A stretch of 64,000 nucleotides of DNA from Alteromonadales bacterium alter-6D02 (GCA_002835545.1 PIZK01000016.1:62001-126000), one strand, 5' to 3'; shown: positions 54,626 through 64,000, counted from the first letter of the stretch. The notes: generated from the letters alone by a model not told the origin. Numbers and translations are program-made.

Positions 54626-56011
54626 ATGGTTTTAGAAAACGGGTTCACACTAATTCCACCTCTGGTGGCCATTGCTATTGCAGTATGGAAAAAGAATGCC
54701 ATCTTGGCATTAATTGTTGGGGTTAGCCTCACTTGGTTAATGAATGCTAATTTAAGCCCTGTTCAAGGGGTCTTGGATACATTTTCTGGCTTGGCAACAG
54801 TGGTTGAAAGTGACGGTAATCGTAGAATAATAATCTTTAGTCTATTGATTGGTGCTCTGCTAGTGTTAATGAAAAAGAGCGGCGGGGTAGATGCTTTTAT
54901 TGAACGCCTCAGACGAAAAAATTTGGTCACCAACAGACGTCAAGCAAGTTTATTACCATCAATTATCGGGACCAGTATTTTTACTGATACCAATCTAAGT
55001 ATGTTTACTGCAGGCATAGCCAGTCAAAATTTATTTGATAAGTTTGGCTTAAGCCGTGCGCGTTTAGCTTTTCTTATTGATTCGACTTGTTCACCGGTGA
55101 GTATTTTATTATTAATTAATGGCTGGGGCGCTTACATTTTAGGGTTACTTGATGGCTATCAGCTCACAGATACCGTTGGGGTTTTGATCGATACAATCTT
55201 TTATAATTTTTATCCTATCATCATTTTAATATTCGTTTACTATACTGCATTCACTACCAAAGTGTATGGCCCTATGCGTCATAGTGTTGCAATCAATACA
55301 ACAGCAGAGGGTGATAGTGAGGTTGCTGAGCCACAAGGCATTACAGAGCTATCTAAGGCTCGCTATCTTGTCTTACCTATGGTGCAGATCTGTGTGATGA
55401 CTATCGCTCTATTATTCTATAGTGGTAATGGGGATATCCGCCAAGGCTCAGGTTCTTGGTCTGTGATGTGGTCAATTATTTCCGCGTATTTGGTACTCTG
55501 CGTGTTGTTATTAAAGGATGGAGTATTTTCATTAGGGACCGTTATCCAATACAGCCTTAATGGAATGAAGAACTTATTACCAGTCGTTATTATCTTAGTG
55601 CTGTCATTTGCCTTTGGTGATGCGGTTAAAGCGTATGGCACTGGGACTTATGTTAGCCAGTTAGTTGATGATAATGTCTCTTTACTGATTATTGCGCCGT
55701 TATTATTCATTACCGCAGGGATTATGGCTTTTGCAACGGGCACGTCTTGGGGCACCTTTGCTGTGTTGATCCCAATTGCTATTCCGTTATCGATGAGTAC
55801 AGGTTTGCCACCATCTTTCTTAGTAGCTGCGGTATTGGGCGGAGGAATTTTTGGTGATCATTCATCACCGATTTCAGACTCAACCATCATTGCATCAATG
55901 GCCAGTGGTTGTGATCATATTGAGCATGTTAAAACGCAATTACCCTACAATTTAGTCGCAGCGTTTCTGACGATAGTGGGTTATGTTTTAGTGGCAATGT
56001 ACTTAATATAA
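54626..56011 (+). CDS. Na+/H+ antiporter NhaC family protein
   Basis: Inner-membrane antiporter of 461 residues from ATG 54626 (MVLENGFTLIPPLVAIAIAVW). A GTG-start reading 31 codons earlier has a poor, Asn/Cys/Phe-rich N-terminus. About ten spans are visible. Family features: ALIVGVSLTWLMNANLSP, SLLPSIIGTSIFTDTNLSMFTAG, RLAFLIDSTCSPVSILLLINGWGAYI near residue 150, and the terminal half AFATGTSWGTFAVLIPIAIPL plus GDHSSPISDSTIIASMASGCDHIEHVKTQ (two parts), the NhaC signature with Asp/Ser residues. Members exchange Na+ for H+ or amino-acid-type anions; the substrate here is not proven. The upstream Fur box suggests iron control. Confidence 0.85.
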   Translation: MVLENGFTLIPPLVAIAIAVWKKNAILALIVGVSLTWLMNANLSPVQGVLDTFSGLATVVESDGNRRIIIFSLLIGALLVLMKKSGGVDAFIERLRRKNLVTNRRQASLLPSIIGTSIFTDTNLSMFTAGIASQNLFDKFGLSRARLAFLIDSTCSPVSILLLINGWGAYILGLLDGYQLTDTVGVLIDTIFYNFYPIIILIFVYYTAFTTKVYGPMRHSVAINTTAEGDSEVAEPQGITELSKARYLVLPMVQICVMTIALLFYSGNGDIRQGSGSWSVMWSIISAYLVLCVLLLKDGVFSLGTVIQYSLNGMKNLLPVVIILVLSFAFGDAVKAYGTGTYVSQLVDDNVSLLIIAPLLFITAGIMAFATGTSWGTFAVLIPIAIPLSMSTGLPPSFLVAAVLGGGIFGDHSSPISDSTIIASMASGCDHIEHVKTQLPYNLVAAFLTIVGYVLVAMYLI

Positions 56012-56065
56012 AGCGTTAGAAGGACGAATGTACAAGAAGGAAGTTTGAAGATAAAAGGGGCTAAA

Positions 56066-56245
56066 TTACTTTAGCTCCTTGATAGCTTGCTCTACGAGTG
56101 TTTCAATTTCAGAGAATGGTGTTTCGATACCACAGCCACAGCCAATACTTTTATTTTGGCTTAACCAATCAACGGTTTTCAAATGTTTCTGTCCACAACT
56201 TGGGCAGATGATTTTTATCGTTTGTAATTTATTTAAATGAGTCAT
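56066..56245 (-). CDS. small zinc-ribbon protein
   Basis: The 59-residue protein is read by eye on the minus strand. It starts MTHLNKLQTIKIICPSCGQK and ends EQAIKELK, with AAAGGA five bases before the ATG. Two cysteine pairs, CPSC near residue 14 and CGC near residue 36 (IGCGCGIE), could bind one zinc ion as a small ribbon. No enzyme motif is present. It lies between the NhaC-type gene (convergent) and dapD. The function is unknown. Confidence 0.65.
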   Translation of the reverse strand: MTHLNKLQTIKIICPSCGQKHLKTVDWLSQNKSIGCGCGIETPFSEIETLVEQAIKELK

Positions 56246-56319
56246 GTTCCTTTACTCTGTTTTTAACTAATCCTGATTAGTTTATCAGAGTAATAAGACA
56301 TTTCTGTGACTTAGCTAAC

Positions 56320-56352
56320 AAAAAGCGCCACATAGACTATGTAGCGCTTTTA
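56320..56352 (-). terminator. terminator after dapD
   Basis: On the minus strand AAAAGCGCTACATA, a short loop, and TATGTGGCGCTTTTTG form an imperfect stem with one mismatch, ending in a T tract. It lies just after the dapD stop at 56379. Confidence 0.7.
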
Positions 56353-56378
56353 TAATGGTTTTATTGTGATCCAGTTGA

Positions 56379-57203
56379 CTATTCTACGCCGCGTAATAGC
56401 GCGTTGATGCCTACTTTCTCACGTGTTTTAGCATCTACTTTTTTTACGATAATTGCTGCATATAGGTTGTATGTACCACATGGTGATGGCAATGTCCCTG
56501 AAACAACAACCGATCCAGCTGGAACACGACCATAATGAATCGTACCTGTCTCACGGTCAAAAATACGGGTACTCTGACTAATATAAACTCCCATTGAGAT
56601 CACACTGCCTTCTTCAACGATCACGCCTTCTACAATTTCTGAGCGTGCACCGATAAAACAATTATCTTCAATAATGGTTGGGTTGGCTTGTAGTGGCTCT
56701 AATACACCGCCAATGCCTACACCGCCAGATAAGTGAACGTTTTTACCAATCTGGGCACATGAGCCAACTGTCGCCCAAGTGTCAACCATAGTGCCGTCAT
56801 CAACATAGGCACCAATGTTAGTGTATGAAGGCATTAACACCACGTTCTTACCAATGTAACAGCCTTGACGAACTGTTGCAGGGGGCACAACACGCATTCC
56901 CTCATCAATAAATTGTTGCTCAGTATAGTTGCTGAATTTTAGTGGCACTTTATCGTAATATTTAGTTTCTTGGCCGTCGATGATAATGTTGTCATGCAGT
57001 TTGAAAAATAATAAAACCGCTTTTTTAAGCCATTGGTGCACAACCCATTCACCACTAATCTTTTCTGCTACACGCGCTTCGCCGCTATCAAGCTGGGCCA
57101 TTGCAGTGGTCACAGCATCACGGATTTCTTGCGTGGCTGTCTCGGCTGTAAATTGATCTCTGGTCTCGAATGCATGTTCGATAATTTGCTGTAGTTGGCT
57201 CAT
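56379..57203 (-). CDS. dapD: 2,3,4,5-tetrahydropyridine-2,6-dicarboxylate N-succinyltransferase
   Basis: Lysine/diaminopimelate pathway enzyme that succinylates tetrahydrodipicolinate. The 274 residues have an N-terminal helical part ([17 protein letters not shown]) and a left-handed beta-helix of hexapeptide repeats: [57 protein letters not shown] (in several parts). [30 protein letters not shown] marks the family C-terminus. Gene follows glnD by nine bases, so glnD-dapD are co-transcribed, a common arrangement. Confidence 0.97.
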   Translation of the reverse strand: MSQLQQIIEHAFETRDQFTAETATQEIRDAVTTAMAQLDSGEARVAEKISGEWVVHQWLKKAVLLFFKLHDNIIIDGQETKYYDKVPLKFSNYTEQQFIDEGMRVVPPATVRQGCYIGKNVVLMPSYTNIGAYVDDGTMVDTWATVGSCAQIGKNVHLSGGVGIGGVLEPLQANPTIIEDNCFIGARSEIVEGVIVEEGSVISMGVYISQSTRIFDRETGTIHYGRVPAGSVVVSGTLPSPCGTYNLYAAIIVKKVDAKTREKVGINALLRGVE

Positions 57204-57212
57204 TCCTATCCC

Positions 57213-59846
57213 TTATTGGTTAATTTTTTCGATCGCTTTTAATAGCGATTGTTGTAATGTTTGTTTTTTAGCGTCACCTAAACTGTGACCAAATTCATCA
57301 GCGATAATGAAGAAATCTTCTACACGTTCACCGATTGTGGTAATTTTTGCGTTGATTAGGGTGATGCGTTGTTTGGTAAATACATCACCTATTGTGGCCA
57401 ATAAGCCTGGTACATCCAATGCGACTAACTCAAAAATCGTATAATCATTGTTTTCTGAGTCATTGTCGTTATCGATAAATGAGACTCTTGTTGGCACATT
57501 AAAGTGTTTTACTTGCCTTGCAATACGACGCTTACTATGCGGCTTAAAGCTTTTAACGGTCAAGGATTTATTGAGCGTTTGCACAATAGATTTAATTCGG
57601 CGTGGCTCGGTGACTGCGCTACCGTCAAGTTCACTGATAGTAAATGTGTCCAAGGCATAGCCATGGTTCGTTGCCATAACATGGGCATCATTTATCTGGA
57701 CATTTTTACTGCCTAAAACTCGCATCACTTTAGCAAAGAGGTTTATTTTATCTTGGGTGTAAACAAAAAGCTCACTACTATTTTTCTTATCGTAATTAAA
57801 TAGAGCAATAAGTGGCTTACTAGTCGTCTCAGACTCAATAATCGTTTGCGTATGTTTAGCAATAGCAACTGGCGTGTGGCGTAGAAAATAATCCGGCTGA
57901 AACGTCTGCCATAAGTCTGACACTTGTTCTTGGCTTACTGTTGTTTGTTCTCTGTTATTGATAATTTGTAGTGCTTTGCTCTTGTATTCGTCAATTCGCT
58001 CGTCGGCATCCACTTCACTCATTTTTCCGCGGCGTAATGCTCTTAGTGTATAAAAATAGAGCTCGCGTAATAATGAACCTTTCCAGTTATTCCATAGATT
58101 ATTGTTCGTCGCACAAATATCGGCAACAGTAAGGCAATATAAATAGGCTAAGCGAGTTTCATCTTTGACGGCCTTGGCAAACTCATTGATAACATCAGGG
58201 TCATGAATATCACGGCGTTGGGCAGTAATTGACATCATCAAATGGTTTTCTACTAACCATGAGACTAGACGTGTGTCATGGTTATTTAAACCGTGTAGTG
58301 GACCAAATTCAAGGGCATCTTGTGCGCCCAGTTCACTGTGATCACCGCCACGACCTTTACCGATATCATGAAAAATAGCGGCTAACACTAATAAGCCTTT
58401 TTTTGAAAGGGTGTTGATTAAAACGCTACAAAGTGGAAATTCTTCTTTATGTTCAGGCTGGGAGAAACGCTGAATGTTAAGTAACAAGCGGTGGGTATGT
58501 TCGTCAACAGTGTAGGCGTGAAATAAATCAAATTGCATTTGCCCACTGATTTTTTCCCAGGCTGGTAAGTAACTGGCTAAAATCCCGTGTTTATGCATCA
58601 ACGATAGCGCATTGATACCGTTAGGATGCTTAAGGATATTCATAAACGCTTTACGACAGTCAATATTTTCGCACAGCGGTTGCTCAAGCTCATGGCGCGC
58701 TTGGCGGAGTAAACGTAGTGTCGGAGCGTAAACACCGTTAATTTCTGGGTCGATGGCAGCATTAAGAAAAATGTTGATCATCTCTTGTGGTTGTTCGAAA
58801 ATAGTTTCTTTTTTCGCTTCTACGAATTGACCACGGCGCTGGTACAGTTCATTAAGGTTAATAATGTCTAATGGCTTTATTCGGCCTAAAAACTCCCGCT
58901 TAAATAACTGTAATAGCATTTCGCTTAATTCACGTACCTGACGCACTGTTTGATAATATTGTTTCATCATCTTTTCAACAGCAAGTTGTTGACTATCACT
59001 AAAACCAAGGGCGAGTGCAACATCATGCTGATAATTAAACAGTAACTTATCTTCGCCGCGGTTAGCGACATTATGCAGGGCAAAACGCATGCGCCATAAA
59101 AAGTCTTGGCAGGCGAGCAATTGAACTAACTCATCTTTTGAGAGGAAGCCGTGGGCAACCAATTGTTCAACAAATGTAGCCTTGAAATGTCGCTTCGCAA
59201 TCCAGCCGATAGTTTGAATGTCACGTAAACCGCCTGCACAGCCTTTAATATTGGGTTCTAAGTCAAATGAGGTTGTTGAGCTATGGCGTTCAATCTGTTC
59301 GTCACGCTTGGCAATATAAAATTCACTACTGGGCCAAAAACGTGGGTGTTCGATAGCGACTTGTAATTCATCATAGAGTTCGAGCTCTCCACAAAGTAAT
59401 CGACTTTCCATTAAGTTAGTCGCGACTGTGATGTCGTCTTGACCAATGGAAAGGGTTTCTTTAAGTGTCCTGACACTGTGGCCAATATCGAGCTTTATAT
59501 CCCATAAAAGGGTAATAAATTGACTGATTTTTTCGCATTGCGCTGGAGTTACTGTTTTCTTAGCCAATAACAACAAGTCAATGTCAGAGTTGGGATGTAG
59601 CTCACTACGACCATAGCCGCCAACAGCAATGAGGGCGATATTATCCTGATCCAACGTAAAGTGTTGCCATAGCTGTTTCAATACATCGTCAATGCAATGA
59701 CTTCGCTGATGCAATAACGTTCGTATATCAACGTGTTGATTAAATTGTTGGGTAGCTTGTTGGGAAAACTGTTGGATATGTTGCTTAAAGTGACTAATGA
59801 GTTCAGGTGGAGATAATTGTGACAATGGTTTTGCTGCAGCTAACAT
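57213..59846 (-). CDS. glnD: PII uridylyltransferase / uridylyl-removing enzyme
   Basis: Senses nitrogen status by adding UMP to PII or removing it. The 877 residues start at ATG 59846 (MLAAAKPLSQLSPPEL), with AAGGAAAGG upstream; the ATG at 59870 lies before that site. The nucleotidyltransferase motif GGYGRSELHPNSDIDLLLL is near residue 75. An HD domain with AAIFHDIGKGRGGDHSELG sits near residue 495 (uridylyl-removing site). Two C-terminal ACT domains (about 695-780 and 805-877) include LVALDVPGLLATIGDVF and ITLINAKITTIGERVEDFF. Downstream of map and upstream of dapD on the minus strand. Confidence 0.97.
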   Translation of the reverse strand: MLAAAKPLSQLSPPELISHFKQHIQQFSQQATQQFNQHVDIRTLLHQRSHCIDDVLKQLWQHFTLDQDNIALIAVGGYGRSELHPNSDIDLLLLAKKTVTPAQCEKISQFITLLWDIKLDIGHSVRTLKETLSIGQDDITVATNLMESRLLCGELELYDELQVAIEHPRFWPSSEFYIAKRDEQIERHSSTTSFDLEPNIKGCAGGLRDIQTIGWIAKRHFKATFVEQLVAHGFLSKDELVQLLACQDFLWRMRFALHNVANRGEDKLLFNYQHDVALALGFSDSQQLAVEKMMKQYYQTVRQVRELSEMLLQLFKREFLGRIKPLDIINLNELYQRRGQFVEAKKETIFEQPQEMINIFLNAAIDPEINGVYAPTLRLLRQARHELEQPLCENIDCRKAFMNILKHPNGINALSLMHKHGILASYLPAWEKISGQMQFDLFHAYTVDEHTHRLLLNIQRFSQPEHKEEFPLCSVLINTLSKKGLLVLAAIFHDIGKGRGGDHSELGAQDALEFGPLHGLNNHDTRLVSWLVENHLMMSITAQRRDIHDPDVINEFAKAVKDETRLAYLYCLTVADICATNNNLWNNWKGSLLRELYFYTLRALRRGKMSEVDADERIDEYKSKALQIINNREQTTVSQEQVSDLWQTFQPDYFLRHTPVAIAKHTQTIIESETTSKPLIALFNYDKKNSSELFVYTQDKINLFAKVMRVLGSKNVQINDAHVMATNHGYALDTFTISELDGSAVTEPRRIKSIVQTLNKSLTVKSFKPHSKRRIARQVKHFNVPTRVSFIDNDNDSENNDYTIFELVALDVPGLLATIGDVFTKQRITLINAKITTIGERVEDFFIIADEFGHSLGDAKKQTLQQSLLKAIEKINQ

Positions 59847-59874
59847 ACCTTTCCTTATATTTATGCGCAAAGAC

Positions 59875-59907
59875 TCTTAATCTGAAATGTTTATAATCAG
59901 ATTAAGA
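59875..59907 (-). repeat. hairpin between map and glnD
   Basis: TCTTAATCTGA and TCAGATTAAGA are separated by 11 bases, an 11-bp stem in the 71-base gap between map and glnD. No T tract follows on the minus strand, so it is a weak attenuator or processing site at most. Confidence 0.45.
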
Positions 59908-59917
59908 ATCACGTTAT

Positions 59918-60709
59918 TTATGCGTGTTCAATCACTCGTGGCAACTCTTCATCGTTACGCAGAGTTAATATCTCAACACCGTGCTCAGTTACAAGCAGCG
60001 TATGTTCCCACTGTGCCGATAGTGAGCGATCTTTTGTTACTACTGTCCAGCCATCATTATTTGCCATTTTACTGTGGCGTTTACCAGCATTAACCATAGG
60101 TTCAATGGTCAAACACATGCCTGCTTGTAATGTATCACCAGTGCCTGGTTTTCCGTAATGAACGACTTGTGGGTCTTCATGGAATTCTTTACCGATACCA
60201 TGGCCACAATATTCGCGAACGATTGAATAGTTAAACCCTTCACAATACGTTTGAATAGCGTGACCAATATCACCCAAGCGCACGCCAGGTTTTACCATTT
60301 TTATCGCACGATAAAGGCTTTCTTGTGTCGTTTTAATTAGACGTTCCGCTAAAATGCTGCCTTTGCCAACCACAAACATTTTACTGGTATCACCATGGTA
60401 ACCATCTTTAATCACCGTGATATCTACATTGACAATATCACCTTCCTTTAGTTTCTTATCACTTGGAATGCCGTGACAAATAACATGGTTAACTGATGTA
60501 CAAATCGACTTCGGGAAACCGTGATAATTAAGCGGTGCTGGAATGGCATCTTGTTCTTCGATAATGTAACGGTGACAAATATCGTTAATTTCGTTAGTTG
60601 TAATGCCTTTTTTAATATAAGGACCGATCATCTCAAGTACTTCTGCAGCTAGCCGACCAGCCACGCGCATTTTTTCGATTTCGTCTTGAGTTTTAATTGT
60701 AATAGCCAT
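59918..60709 (-). CDS. map: methionine aminopeptidase, type I
   Basis: Removes the N-terminal Met from new proteins. The 263 residues contain the pita-bread fold ligands: NHVICHGIP near residue 74 (His), GDIVNVDITVIKDGYHGDTSKMF near residue 92 (Asp pair), YCGHGIGKEFHEDPQV near residue 168 (His), LTIEPMVNAGKR near residue 202 (Glu) and SAQWEHTLLVTEHGVEILT near residue 230 (Glu). ATG 60709 has GAGAAA upstream. Divergent from rpsB, the standard order in gammaproteobacteria. Confidence 0.97.
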   Translation of the reverse strand: MAITIKTQDEIEKMRVAGRLAAEVLEMIGPYIKKGITTNEINDICHRYIIEEQDAIPAPLNYHGFPKSICTSVNHVICHGIPSDKKLKEGDIVNVDITVIKDGYHGDTSKMFVVGKGSILAERLIKTTQESLYRAIKMVKPGVRLGDIGHAIQTYCEGFNYSIVREYCGHGIGKEFHEDPQVVHYGKPGTGDTLQAGMCLTIEPMVNAGKRHSKMANNDGWTVVTKDRSLSAQWEHTLLVTEHGVEILTLRNDEELPRVIEHA

Positions 60710-60750
60710 TGAATTTCTCTTTTTTATTGCCCTAAAAATTAGGTCAAAAC

Positions 60751-60779
60751 TTGTTTTTAATGCGTGTTTTTGGTATAAA
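60751..60779 (+). promoter_or_regulatory. rpsB promoter
   Basis: TTGTTT at 60751-60756, a 17-base spacer, and TATAAA at 60774-60779 are followed by GCGCGCCGGGG, a GC-rich discriminator of the ribosomal-protein type. The predicted leader of the rpsB mRNA is about 200 nt. Confidence 0.7.
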
Positions 60780-60904
60780 GCGCGCCGGGGAATTTATTCA
60801 ACCATCTTTTGAAATTGGTTTAAAGTACAATTTTAATGATCTTGTCTAAAAGAACCAATAAAAATTTACATTTATCTTAAATCACACACATATCATCAAC
60901 TGTG

Positions 60905-60987
60905 TTCGGGGTGCCAAAGTACATTTATTTGTATCGCGGTTCGAATGACAGGGTATGTGGAGGCCTAACCCCAAGAGGAAATTTATT
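60905..60987 (+). promoter_or_regulatory. rpsB mRNA leader, probable S2 autoregulatory element
   Basis: The stretch before rpsB contains TTCGGGGTGCC, GGTTCGAATGACAGGG, and GGAGGCCTAACCCC just before the AGAGGA ribosome site. Its pairing-rich segments resemble the conserved S2-responsive leader of gammaproteobacterial rpsB mRNAs. The match is by memory of the conserved GGAGGC...ACCCC segment and is not a covariance search. Confidence 0.5.
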
Positions 60988-61716
60988 ATGGCTACTGTTT
61001 CAATGCGCGATATGCTACAAGCTGGTGTTCACTTCGGTCACCAAACACGTTACTGGAATCCAAAGATGAAGCCGTTCATCTTCGGTGCTCGTAACAAGGT
61101 TCATATCATTAACCTTGAAAAAACTGCACCAATGTTCAACGAAGCATTAAGTGTATTAAGCAACACTGCTGCTAAGAAAGGTAAAATCCTTTTCGTTGGT
61201 ACTAAGCGCGCTGCTGGCGATGCAGTTAAAGAAGCTGCACTTTCTTGTGACCAATTCTACGTTAACCACCGCTGGTTAGGTGGTATGTTGACTAACTGGA
61301 AAACAGTTCGTCAATCTATCAAACGTCTAAAAGATTTAGAAACTCAATCACAAGACGGTACATTCGACAAGCTAGTTAAGAAAGAAGCTTTAATGCGTAC
61401 TCGTGAAATGGAAAAACTAGAGAAGTCTCTAGGTGGTATCAAAAACATGAACGGTCTACCAGACGCGATTTTTGTTATCGATGCTGATCACGAGCACATT
61501 GCAGTTAAAGAAGCAAACAACTTAGGTATTCCTGTTATTGCTGTTGTTGATACTAACTCTAACCCAGACGGTATCGATTACTTAATCCCAGGTAACGATG
61601 ATGCTATCCGTGCGATCCAACTTTACACTACTGCTGCGGCAACTGCTGTAACTGAAGGTCGTAACAACACTGTAGCTGCTCAAGCAGAACAAGACGGTTT
61701 TGTTGAAGCTGAGTAA
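60988..61716 (+). CDS. rpsB: 30S ribosomal protein S2
   Basis: Small-subunit ribosomal protein of 242 residues. Start ATG 60988 has AGAGGA nine bases upstream; an in-frame ATG 33 nt earlier is not used by the family. [28 protein letters not shown] near the N-terminus (two parts), [30 protein letters not shown] and [30 protein letters not shown] (two parts) are diagnostic. Heads rpsB-tsf, with a hairpin between the two genes. Confidence 0.98.
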   Translation: MATVSMRDMLQAGVHFGHQTRYWNPKMKPFIFGARNKVHIINLEKTAPMFNEALSVLSNTAAKKGKILFVGTKRAAGDAVKEAALSCDQFYVNHRWLGGMLTNWKTVRQSIKRLKDLETQSQDGTFDKLVKKEALMRTREMEKLEKSLGGIKNMNGLPDAIFVIDADHEHIAVKEANNLGIPVIAVVDTNSNPDGIDYLIPGNDDAIRAIQLYTTAAATAVTEGRNNTVAAQAEQDGFVEAE

Positions 61717-61759
61717 TTTAGGCTTTTCAATTTAACGATTGAACCTAAAAACGACTATT

Positions 61760-61792
61760 AGGTATCAGAGACTCATTTCTGATACCTTTTTT
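61760..61792 (+). terminator. partial terminator/attenuator between rpsB and tsf
   Basis: GGTATCAGA, a short loop, and TCTGATACC run into TTTTTT. It lies 44 bases after the rpsB stop and 20 bases before the tsf ATG. Such a leaky terminator in rpsB-tsf would set the ratio of S2 to EF-Ts. Confidence 0.75.
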
Positions 61793-61812
61793 GAAATACA
61801 GAGGATTTAAAA

Positions 61813-62661
61813 ATGGCAATCACTGCTAAATTAGTAAAAGAACTTCGTGACCGCACTGGCGCTGGCATGATGGACTGTAAAAAAGCATTAACTGAAACGA
61901 ACGGCGACATCGAAGCTGCAATCGATCAAATGCGTAAAAACGGTCAAGCAAAAGCAGCTAAAAAAGCGGGTAACATCGCTGCTGAAGGTACAATCATCAT
62001 TAAACAAGTTGATGGTGTAGCTGCTCTTCTAGAAGTTAACTGTCAAACTGACTTCGTAGCTAAAGATGCTAGCTTCTTAGCGTTCGCTAACGAAGTTGCT
62101 GACGCTGCTATCGCTGAAAAACTTTCTATCGAAGCTCTACAAGAGAAATTCGAAGAAACTCGTATTCAGTTAGTTGCTAAAATTGGCGAAAACATGAACA
62201 TCCGTCGTGTTGAATACGTTGAAGGTGCTGCATTAGCTTCTTACCGTCACGGTGAGCGCATCGGTGTTGTTGTTGCTGGTGAAGCTGACGAAGAAACTCT
62301 AAAGCACGTTGCAATGCACGTTGCTGCTTCTAGCCCAGAATTCGTAAACCCAGAAGATGTTCCTGCTGAAGTTGTTGAGCGTGAGCGTAAACTTCAAATC
62401 GAAATCGCGATGAATGAAGGCAAGCCTGCTGAAATCGCTGAGAAGATGGTTGCTGGTCGTATGAAGAAGTTCACTGGTGAAGTTTCTCTTACTGGTCAAG
62501 CGTTCATCATGGAACCAAAGCAAACTGTTGGTCAAATTCTTAAAGCTAAGAACGCATCAGTTTCTACGTTCGTTCGCCTAGAAGTTGGTGAAGGTATCGA
62601 GAAGAAAGAAGAAGATTTCGCTGCTGAAGTAGAAGCGCAAATCGCTGCATCTAAGCAGTAA
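61813..62661 (+). CDS. tsf: elongation factor Ts
   Basis: Nucleotide exchange factor for EF-Tu. The 282 residues begin with the UBA-like domain [25 protein letters not shown], with the signature [16 protein letters not shown]. The core signature [12 protein letters not shown] occurs here as [20 protein letters not shown] near residue 75. A long coiled-coil and C-terminal module ends in the charged [26 protein letters not shown] upstream of ATG 61813. Followed by a strong terminator. Confidence 0.98.
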   Translation: MAITAKLVKELRDRTGAGMMDCKKALTETNGDIEAAIDQMRKNGQAKAAKKAGNIAAEGTIIIKQVDGVAALLEVNCQTDFVAKDASFLAFANEVADAAIAEKLSIEALQEKFEETRIQLVAKIGENMNIRRVEYVEGAALASYRHGERIGVVVAGEADEETLKHVAMHVAASSPEFVNPEDVPAEVVERERKLQIEIAMNEGKPAEIAEKMVAGRMKKFTGEVSLTGQAFIMEPKQTVGQILKAKNASVSTFVRLEVGEGIEKKEEDFAAEVEAQIAASKQ

Positions 62662-62691
62662 TTCTTTTGATGCATTAATTCGTTAATGCCT

Positions 62692-62727
62692 AAAAAAAGA
62701 CCGTGGCTTTGGCTGCGGTCTTTTTTA
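62692..62727 (+). terminator. terminator after tsf
   Basis: AAAAAAAGACCG and CGGTCTTTTTT flank a 12-base region with an inner GC pair set (TGGCTTTGGCTG). The T tract makes it a good rho-independent terminator, 30 bases after the tsf stop. Confidence 0.85.
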
Positions 62728-62860
62728 ACTGTCAGGGCTACGATTAATTTAATTTTTTATATTTAATTTGACCTATATTGAGTATTAAAACTTAAATTAA
62801 GCGTACACTACGTAGAATCAAAACTTAGTGAACGTATCTAAACACGCAAGGGTAAATAAA

Positions 62861-63595
62861 ATGACTGCAAATCCAAAACCGGCTTATCGTCGTATTCTTT
62901 TAAAACTTAGTGGTGAAGCGCTTGTTGGCGAACAAGGTTTTGGCATTGACCCAAAAGTTCTTGATCGCATGGCGCAAGAAATCAAAGAGTTACAAGAGTT
63001 AGGCGTACAAGTGGGTATCGTTCTAGGAGGAGGTAATATCTTCCGTGGCGAGGGCTTAGCAGAAGCAGGGATGAATCGTGTTGTTGGTGACCAAATGGGT
63101 ATGTTAGCAACAGTAATGAATGGTTTAGCAATGCGTGATGCGCTGCACCGTGCTTATGTTAATGCTCGTTTAATGTCAGCTGTTGACTTAAAAGGTGTAT
63201 GTGACTCATACAACTGGGCTGGTGCAATCAGCCAATTGAAAGAAGGGCGTGTAGTGATTTTCTCTGCAGGCACAGGTAACCCATTCTTTACTACCGACTC
63301 TGCGGCGTGTTTACGTGGTATCGAGATTGAAGCAGATGTTGTGTTAAAAGGCACTAAAGTCGATGGTGTTTACTCTGATGATCCAGTGAAAAATCCGGAA
63401 GCAGAAATGTACCGCGAACTAGATTACTCAACAGTTTTAGAAAAAGAATTAAAAGTAATGGATTTAAGTGCATTCACGTTAGCGCGTGACCACAATATGC
63501 CAATTAAAGTATTCAACATGAATAAGCCTGGTGCACTTCGCAGTGTAATTATGGGTGATGATGTTGGTACACTTATTACTAAATGCGACAAGTAA
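62861..63595 (+). CDS. pyrH: UMP kinase
   Basis: Phosphorylates UMP to UDP in pyrimidine synthesis. The 244 residues start at ATG 62861 (AAGGG nine bases upstream); an upstream GTG adds 11 non-family residues. The amino-acid-kinase fold shows [20 protein letters not shown] near residue 10, [20 protein letters not shown] near residue 47, [37 protein letters not shown] near residue 140, and [13 protein letters not shown]. Followed 28 bases later by frr, the standard pyrH-frr pair. Confidence 0.97.
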   Translation: MTANPKPAYRRILLKLSGEALVGEQGFGIDPKVLDRMAQEIKELQELGVQVGIVLGGGNIFRGEGLAEAGMNRVVGDQMGMLATVMNGLAMRDALHRAYVNARLMSAVDLKGVCDSYNWAGAISQLKEGRVVIFSAGTGNPFFTTDSAACLRGIEIEADVVLKGTKVDGVYSDDPVKNPEAEMYRELDYSTVLEKELKVMDLSAFTLARDHNMPIKVFNMNKPGALRSVIMGDDVGTLITKCDK

Positions 63596-63623
63596 TCAAT
63601 AAATTATAATAGGAAAATTTACT

Positions 63624-64000
63624 GTGATTAATGAAATTAAAGATGATGCAGCGACACGAATGGGCAAAAGCGTTGAGTCGTTAAAGCTGCAAATGCAAAA
63701 AGTGCGTACTGGTCGTGCTCACCCAAGCCTATTAGACTCAATTACTGTTCCTTATTACGGTGCAGAAACGCCATTAAACCAAGTTGGTAATGTTGGTGTT
63801 GGTGATGCTCGTACATTAACAATTACTGTTTTTGATAGCACGATGATCGCTGCTGTTGAAAAAGCGATTATGAGCTCAGATCTTGGCTTAAACCCTAACT
63901 CTGCAGGTGCATTAATTCGTATTCCACTACCTCCATTAACGGAAGAACGTCGTAAAGATTTAATTAAAGTTGTTCGTGGTGAAGCTGAAAAAGGCCGTGT
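63624..64000 (+). CDS. frr: ribosome recycling factor, 3' end beyond window
   Basis: Releases ribosomes from mRNA after termination. About 125 of roughly 185 codons are present, starting at GTG 63624 with AGGA nine bases upstream. [20 protein letters not shown] opens the helical domain, then [21 protein letters not shown] near residue 27 and [28 protein letters not shown] (two parts) near residue 85, all highly conserved. No break is seen before the window edge. Confidence 0.96.
   Translation, partial: MINEIKDDAATRMGKSVESLKLQMQKVRTGRAHPSLLDSITVPYYGAETPLNQVGNVGVGDARTLTITVFDSTMIAAVEKAIMSSDLGLNPNSAGALIRIPLPPLTEERRKDLIKVVRGEAEKGR

Overview
The window is 64 kb of chromosome from a marine gammaproteobacterium of the order Alteromonadales. 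Colwelliaceae-type genera (Colwellia, Thalassotalea and relatives) fit best, but this is an inference from gene content and order; no rRNA gene is present to settle it. Supporting signs are the AT-rich coding sequence, a sodium-based physiology (PomA/PomB flagellar stator, complete Na+-translocating NADH:quinone oxidoreductase, NhaC-type antiporter), two TonB-dependent receptors and an N-acetylglucosamine/chitin-oligosaccharide locus.

Layout. (1) 1-7.4 kb: dxs (cut by the window edge), ispA and xseB on the minus strand; pomA-pomB behind a good sigma-28 promoter match; thiI; an RhlE-like DEAD-box helicase. (2) 7.4-18.7 kb: a carbohydrate locus. An AraC regulator, a flavin-dependent 'tryptophan halogenase' and a 998-aa TonB receptor lie on the minus strand. 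Divergent from them are an MFS sugar permease, a ROK kinase lacking the family zinc loop, and a GH20 hexosaminidase lipoprotein. (3) 18.7-27.6 kb: housekeeping and small genes (panE-like, vanZ-like, yajQ, ampG, a periplasmic cyclophilin, a yajG-like lipoprotein, rlmG) and an orphan TonB receptor. (4) 28.3-36.4 kb: nqrABCDEF-apbE-nqrM, then convergent folD. (5) 36.6-37.0 kb: tRNA array Pro-Arg-His-Pro with two identical tRNA-Pro genes. (6) 37.3-45.1 kb: accessory region with three paralogous membrane-tethered XRE regulators, small enzymes and membrane proteins, a Gfo/Idh/MocA oxidoreductase, a subclass B1 metallo-beta-lactamase and a decapitated S41 peptidase remnant. (7) 45.3-49.9 kb: a large M14 metallopeptidase, another membrane-tethered XRE protein and a DUF3334/CheX-like protein. 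(8) 50.2-56.2 kb: tig-clpP-clpX (lon does not follow), then a perfect Fur box between a small membrane gene and an NhaC antiporter. (9) 56.4-64 kb: dapD, glnD and map on the minus strand, divergent from rpsB-tsf-pyrH-frr (frr cut by the window edge).

How the genes work together. Nqr exports Na+ on NADH oxidation, PomAB spends that gradient on flagellar rotation, and NhaC-type antiport links it to protons. ApbE and NqrM mature the Nqr complex. In the carbohydrate locus the outer-membrane receptor, the periplasmic/lipoprotein hexosaminidase, the inner-membrane permease and the ROK kinase make a plausible uptake-cleavage-transport-phosphorylation path for GlcNAc-containing sugars.

No CRISPR array, intact insertion sequence, prophage or integrase was found. 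The most notable items are the B1 beta-lactamase, which carries active-site-loop residues I recall as typical of the GIM/DIM group and abuts an in-frame peptidase fragment; the family of membrane-anchored XRE regulators beside the tRNA array; the zinc-loop-less ROK kinase; and regulatory sites readable from sequence (sigma-28 promoter, Fur box, two-module inverted repeat upstream of the permease, inverted repeat upstream of nqr).
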